Assembly (NCBI RefSeq): GCF_028750675.1
Contig: NZ_JAQQPZ010000015.1
Location: 169,767 to 233,766, forward strand
Source: Shewanella metallivivens
GTDB lineage: Bacteria; Pseudomonadota; Gammaproteobacteria; Enterobacterales; Shewanellaceae
Length of the DNA: 64,000 nucleotides
Direction: 5' to 3'
Part shown: piece by piece, positions 62,061 to 64,000 of the stretch
Position numbering within the stretch: the stretch's first letter is position 1
How the letters are laid out: each line of letters begins with the position of its first letter
Position numbers and translations under genes: made by a program
Notes under the pieces: model-generated
What the model was told of the DNA's origin: nothing
The model's input: the letters and a program-made list of their open reading frames with translations, nothing else
The model's database searches: none

Positions 62061-63218
62061 ATGTGGCAAATCTTCAGTCGTTTTTTAGCGTTAGGCTTAA
62101 TCAGTTTTGGTGGTCCTGCGGCCCATATTGGTTATTTTAGAAAAGCATTTGTTGATGATTTGCAATGGCTCGACGCCAAGCAATACGCCAGTTTTGTTGC
62201 CTTAAGCCAATTTATGCCGGGTCCTGGCTCTAGCCAAGTCGGCTTTGCTATTGGTTATCACAAAGGTGGGGTGCTGGGTGGGCTCGCGGCATTTTTGGGG
62301 TTTACTTTACCGTCTTTTTTACTGCTATTTTTGTTCGCTGTAACCAGTGCACAATGGTTAGACATGACTGCAGTACAGGGTATTATCCATGGTTTAAAAT
62401 TGTTGGCTGTTGTGGTGGTTGCCGACGCCACGTTAACAATGTTTCACCAATTTTGTCAGCGTAAAACCGCGAAGGTGTTAATGGCAGTAACAGCGGTTGT
62501 TATTGTGATAATACCATCGATGTTAACTCAAATAGCCGTGCTCATTGTCGCTGCCATTGCTGGGGTGATTTTACTGACTCGCGGTGAAAATATGACGCCA
62601 GAGGCTCCTCAAATCTCGCTTGATTATCGCTGGCTTGCCTTATTTATTTTGGGCTTAGTTATTTCTCTGTATTTTATTGGTCATGATGACAGCTTAGGGC
62701 AAGTTTTTGCGCAATTTTATCAAGTTGGTAGCCTAGTTTTTGGTGGCGGTCATGTGGTATTGCCATTACTTGAAGCCAGCGTGGGCGACTACATTACCCC
62801 AGATCGCTTTTTGACCGGCTATGCGCTTGCGCAAGCAATCCCAGGGCCGATGTTTACTTTAGCGACATTTTTAGGGGCTGATTTGTGGTTAGAATCACCA
62901 ATAATGGGCGCCATTGTGGCGACCTTAGCGATTTTTTTACCGGGCTTTTTACTTATGCTGGTGGGCTTAAAAAGTTGGCACACCATTAGTCAGCGCCCTC
63001 ACATTGCTGGCGCATTAGCCGGTGTTAATGCCGCCGTAGTGGGGCTATTACTCGCAGCACTTTATCAGCCAGTATTTACCAGTGCGGTGATTATGCCGCT
63101 CGACATGGCGTTAGTGATTATTGGCTTTAGTGTATTGAAAATTTTTAAACCGAGTATCGTTTGGTTGGTAGTCGGGTTTGCTGTTATAGGAGCTGTGCTA
63201 ACCTTATTGTTGCAGTGA
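62061..63218 (+). CDS. chrA: chromate ion transporter ChrA (CHR family)
   Basis: 385 residues, the two-domain (long-chain) CHR type. The first domain has LGLISFGGPAAHIGYF near 12 and the second VFGGGHVVLPLLEA near 228; each has a PGP-type segment (FMPGPGSSQVGFAIG and AIPGPMFTLATF). About 10-12 membrane helices. Long CHR proteins export chromate by proton or sulfate exchange. AAAAGGAT lies upstream of the ATG. Confidence 0.9.
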   Translation: MWQIFSRFLALGLISFGGPAAHIGYFRKAFVDDLQWLDAKQYASFVALSQFMPGPGSSQVGFAIGYHKGGVLGGLAAFLGFTLPSFLLLFLFAVTSAQWLDMTAVQGIIHGLKLLAVVVVADATLTMFHQFCQRKTAKVLMAVTAVVIVIIPSMLTQIAVLIVAAIAGVILLTRGENMTPEAPQISLDYRWLALFILGLVISLYFIGHDDSLGQVFAQFYQVGSLVFGGGHVVLPLLEASVGDYITPDRFLTGYALAQAIPGPMFTLATFLGADLWLESPIMGAIVATLAIFLPGFLLMLVGLKSWHTISQRPHIAGALAGVNAAVVGLLLAALYQPVFTSAVIMPLDMALVIIGFSVLKIFKPSIVWLVVGFAVIGAVLTLLLQ

Positions 63219-63329
63219 TTCATTTTTTATGATTTTGCGATGTATTTCACTTTATTTAGTGAGAATGTTTGGTTACAAATCATAAACATCTATACTTAAT
63301 TTACAATTACATTACGAGTTGATTCAACT

Positions 63330-64000
63330 ATGCTGAAATCTTCCTTACGCAATAAGCTTTTGGGGTTGTCGCTAATCCCTTTATCGCTAATTTTAGCGGT
63401 ATTACTGAGTCTGTTTTATGTTAACGAAGGGACTTCGTTAGAAAATGATATTGCCCAATTTCGCGGCGAATTAATCGCAGAAAGAAAGAATCAACTTGCT
63501 GAAGCGACCGAGATTGCCCAAGGCGTTGTTGAGCATCAGCTTTCGCTAGGGAGCGAGGGGAATGTTAACCAGGCATTACGCGGTTTACGTTTTGGTAGCG
63601 CAGGTTATTTTTACATTTATGACACTGCTGGCGTCAACATTTTACATGCAACTATGCCAGAGTTGGAAGGGCAGAATAAAATCGAAATGACAGACCCTAA
63701 TGGCACCAAAATTATTGTTGGGTTATTAAATGCAGCAAAATCTGGTGATGGCATATTTTCCTACTTTTATAAAAAACCGGGTACTGAGCAGTTAATCGAA
63801 AAACTGGGTTATGCCGTTATGGTGCCTAATACCAACTGGATGTTGGGTACTGGGGCATACATTGATGATATCGAGCAATCTATCTTAACGTTTCGTGATG
63901 AAAAAACTGAGCGCATGAACACCAAAGCGTTGATGTTTTTAATGATGGCGCTTGGCTTAACCGGTATTACCGCATTTGTGGTGATCATTATGGCGCATAA
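63330..64000 (+). CDS. methyl-accepting chemotaxis protein with Cache sensor, 5' part
   Basis: Open frame of 223 codons from ATG 63330 to the right edge, without a stop. Membrane helix (LLGLSLIPLSLILAVLLSLF), a single-Cache periplasmic domain (about 35-190; FGSAGYFYIYDTAGVNILHA, TNWMLGTGAYIDDIEQ) and a second helix (MFLMMALGLTGITAFVVII). The HAMP and signalling domains are expected beyond the window. The GYxYIYD and WMLGTGxYIDD patterns fit sCache_2 chemoreceptors. Confidence 0.85.
   Translation, partial: MLKSSLRNKLLGLSLIPLSLILAVLLSLFYVNEGTSLENDIAQFRGELIAERKNQLAEATEIAQGVVEHQLSLGSEGNVNQALRGLRFGSAGYFYIYDTAGVNILHATMPELEGQNKIEMTDPNGTKIIVGLLNAAKSGDGIFSYFYKKPGTEQLIEKLGYAVMVPNTNWMLGTGAYIDDIEQSILTFRDEKTERMNTKALMFLMMALGLTGITAFVVIIMAH

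Overview
The window looks like chromosomal DNA of a marine Shewanella-type gammaproteobacterium. The reasons are a napAGHB periplasmic nitrate reductase cluster without napC, a one-polypeptide acetyl-CoA carboxylase next to a second elongation factor G, a vpsR-like enhancer-binding protein, a MetJ-box-controlled MetT transporter, and moderately AT-rich DNA with a normal gammaproteobacterial gene order (sprT-endA-rsmE-gshB). The species cannot be fixed from the sequence alone. I saw no rRNA, tRNA, insertion sequence, prophage or CRISPR array.

Layout. 1-8.2 kb (minus strand): the 5' part of a DUF342 gene, rsmC, an alkaline phosphatase, gshB, rsmE, endA, sprT and a secreted pyroglutamyl-peptidase-like protein. 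8.7-14.8 kb (plus): a sigma-54 activator of the VpsR type, a clear -24/-12 promoter with two matching upstream dyads, and a five-gene Fap-like functional amyloid operon (two repeat-bearing amyloid subunits, a C39-like protease, a FapE-like protein, a coiled-coil/beta-barrel exporter). 14.9-25.7 kb: a LysR regulator, the fused acetyl-CoA carboxylase, a periplasmic-sensor diguanylate cyclase, EF-G2, a second LysR regulator and a small ORF. 25.8-30.4 kb (minus): napA-napG-napH-napB behind a near-perfect NarP/NarL site, with no napD. 30.7-35.1 kb (minus): an Att-type ABC exporter with a COG5621 lipoprotein. 35.3-37.6 kb: ygfZ and serA. 37.8-42.3 kb (plus): a YjdF-like membrane protein, a CsgD-like regulator, a thioesterase, a small membrane protein and catalase. 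42.4-46.3 kb: a CYTH protein, the PhoU-like/Pit phosphate pair and an SH3 protein. 46.7-49.9 kb: putA. 50-53.4 kb: MET boxes with metT, a DUF998 protein and rluF. 53.5-57 kb (minus): an S46 peptidase and an aromatic amino acid transporter. 57.2-64 kb (plus): a yybP-ykoY manganese riboswitch in front of a GDT1-family exporter, an MFS pump, a SpoIIAA-like protein, a YjfB-like protein (minus), an OhrR-like regulator, rlmC, chrA and the start of a chemoreceptor.

The most interesting system is the amyloid locus at 8.6-14.8 kb. A VpsR-like activator (a family that in Vibrio cholerae answers to c-di-GMP) lies directly upstream of a GG-N10-GC promoter. Between them are two 18-bp dyads, 66 bp apart, that match each other at 14 of 18 positions and could be its enhancer sites. 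The amyloid subunits lack the C-terminal CxxC described for the Pseudomonas proteins, and a stem-loop plus a mini-ORF separates the major subunit gene from the protease gene. The diguanylate cyclase and the CsgD-like regulator elsewhere in the window could feed into the same matrix programme, but that is inference.
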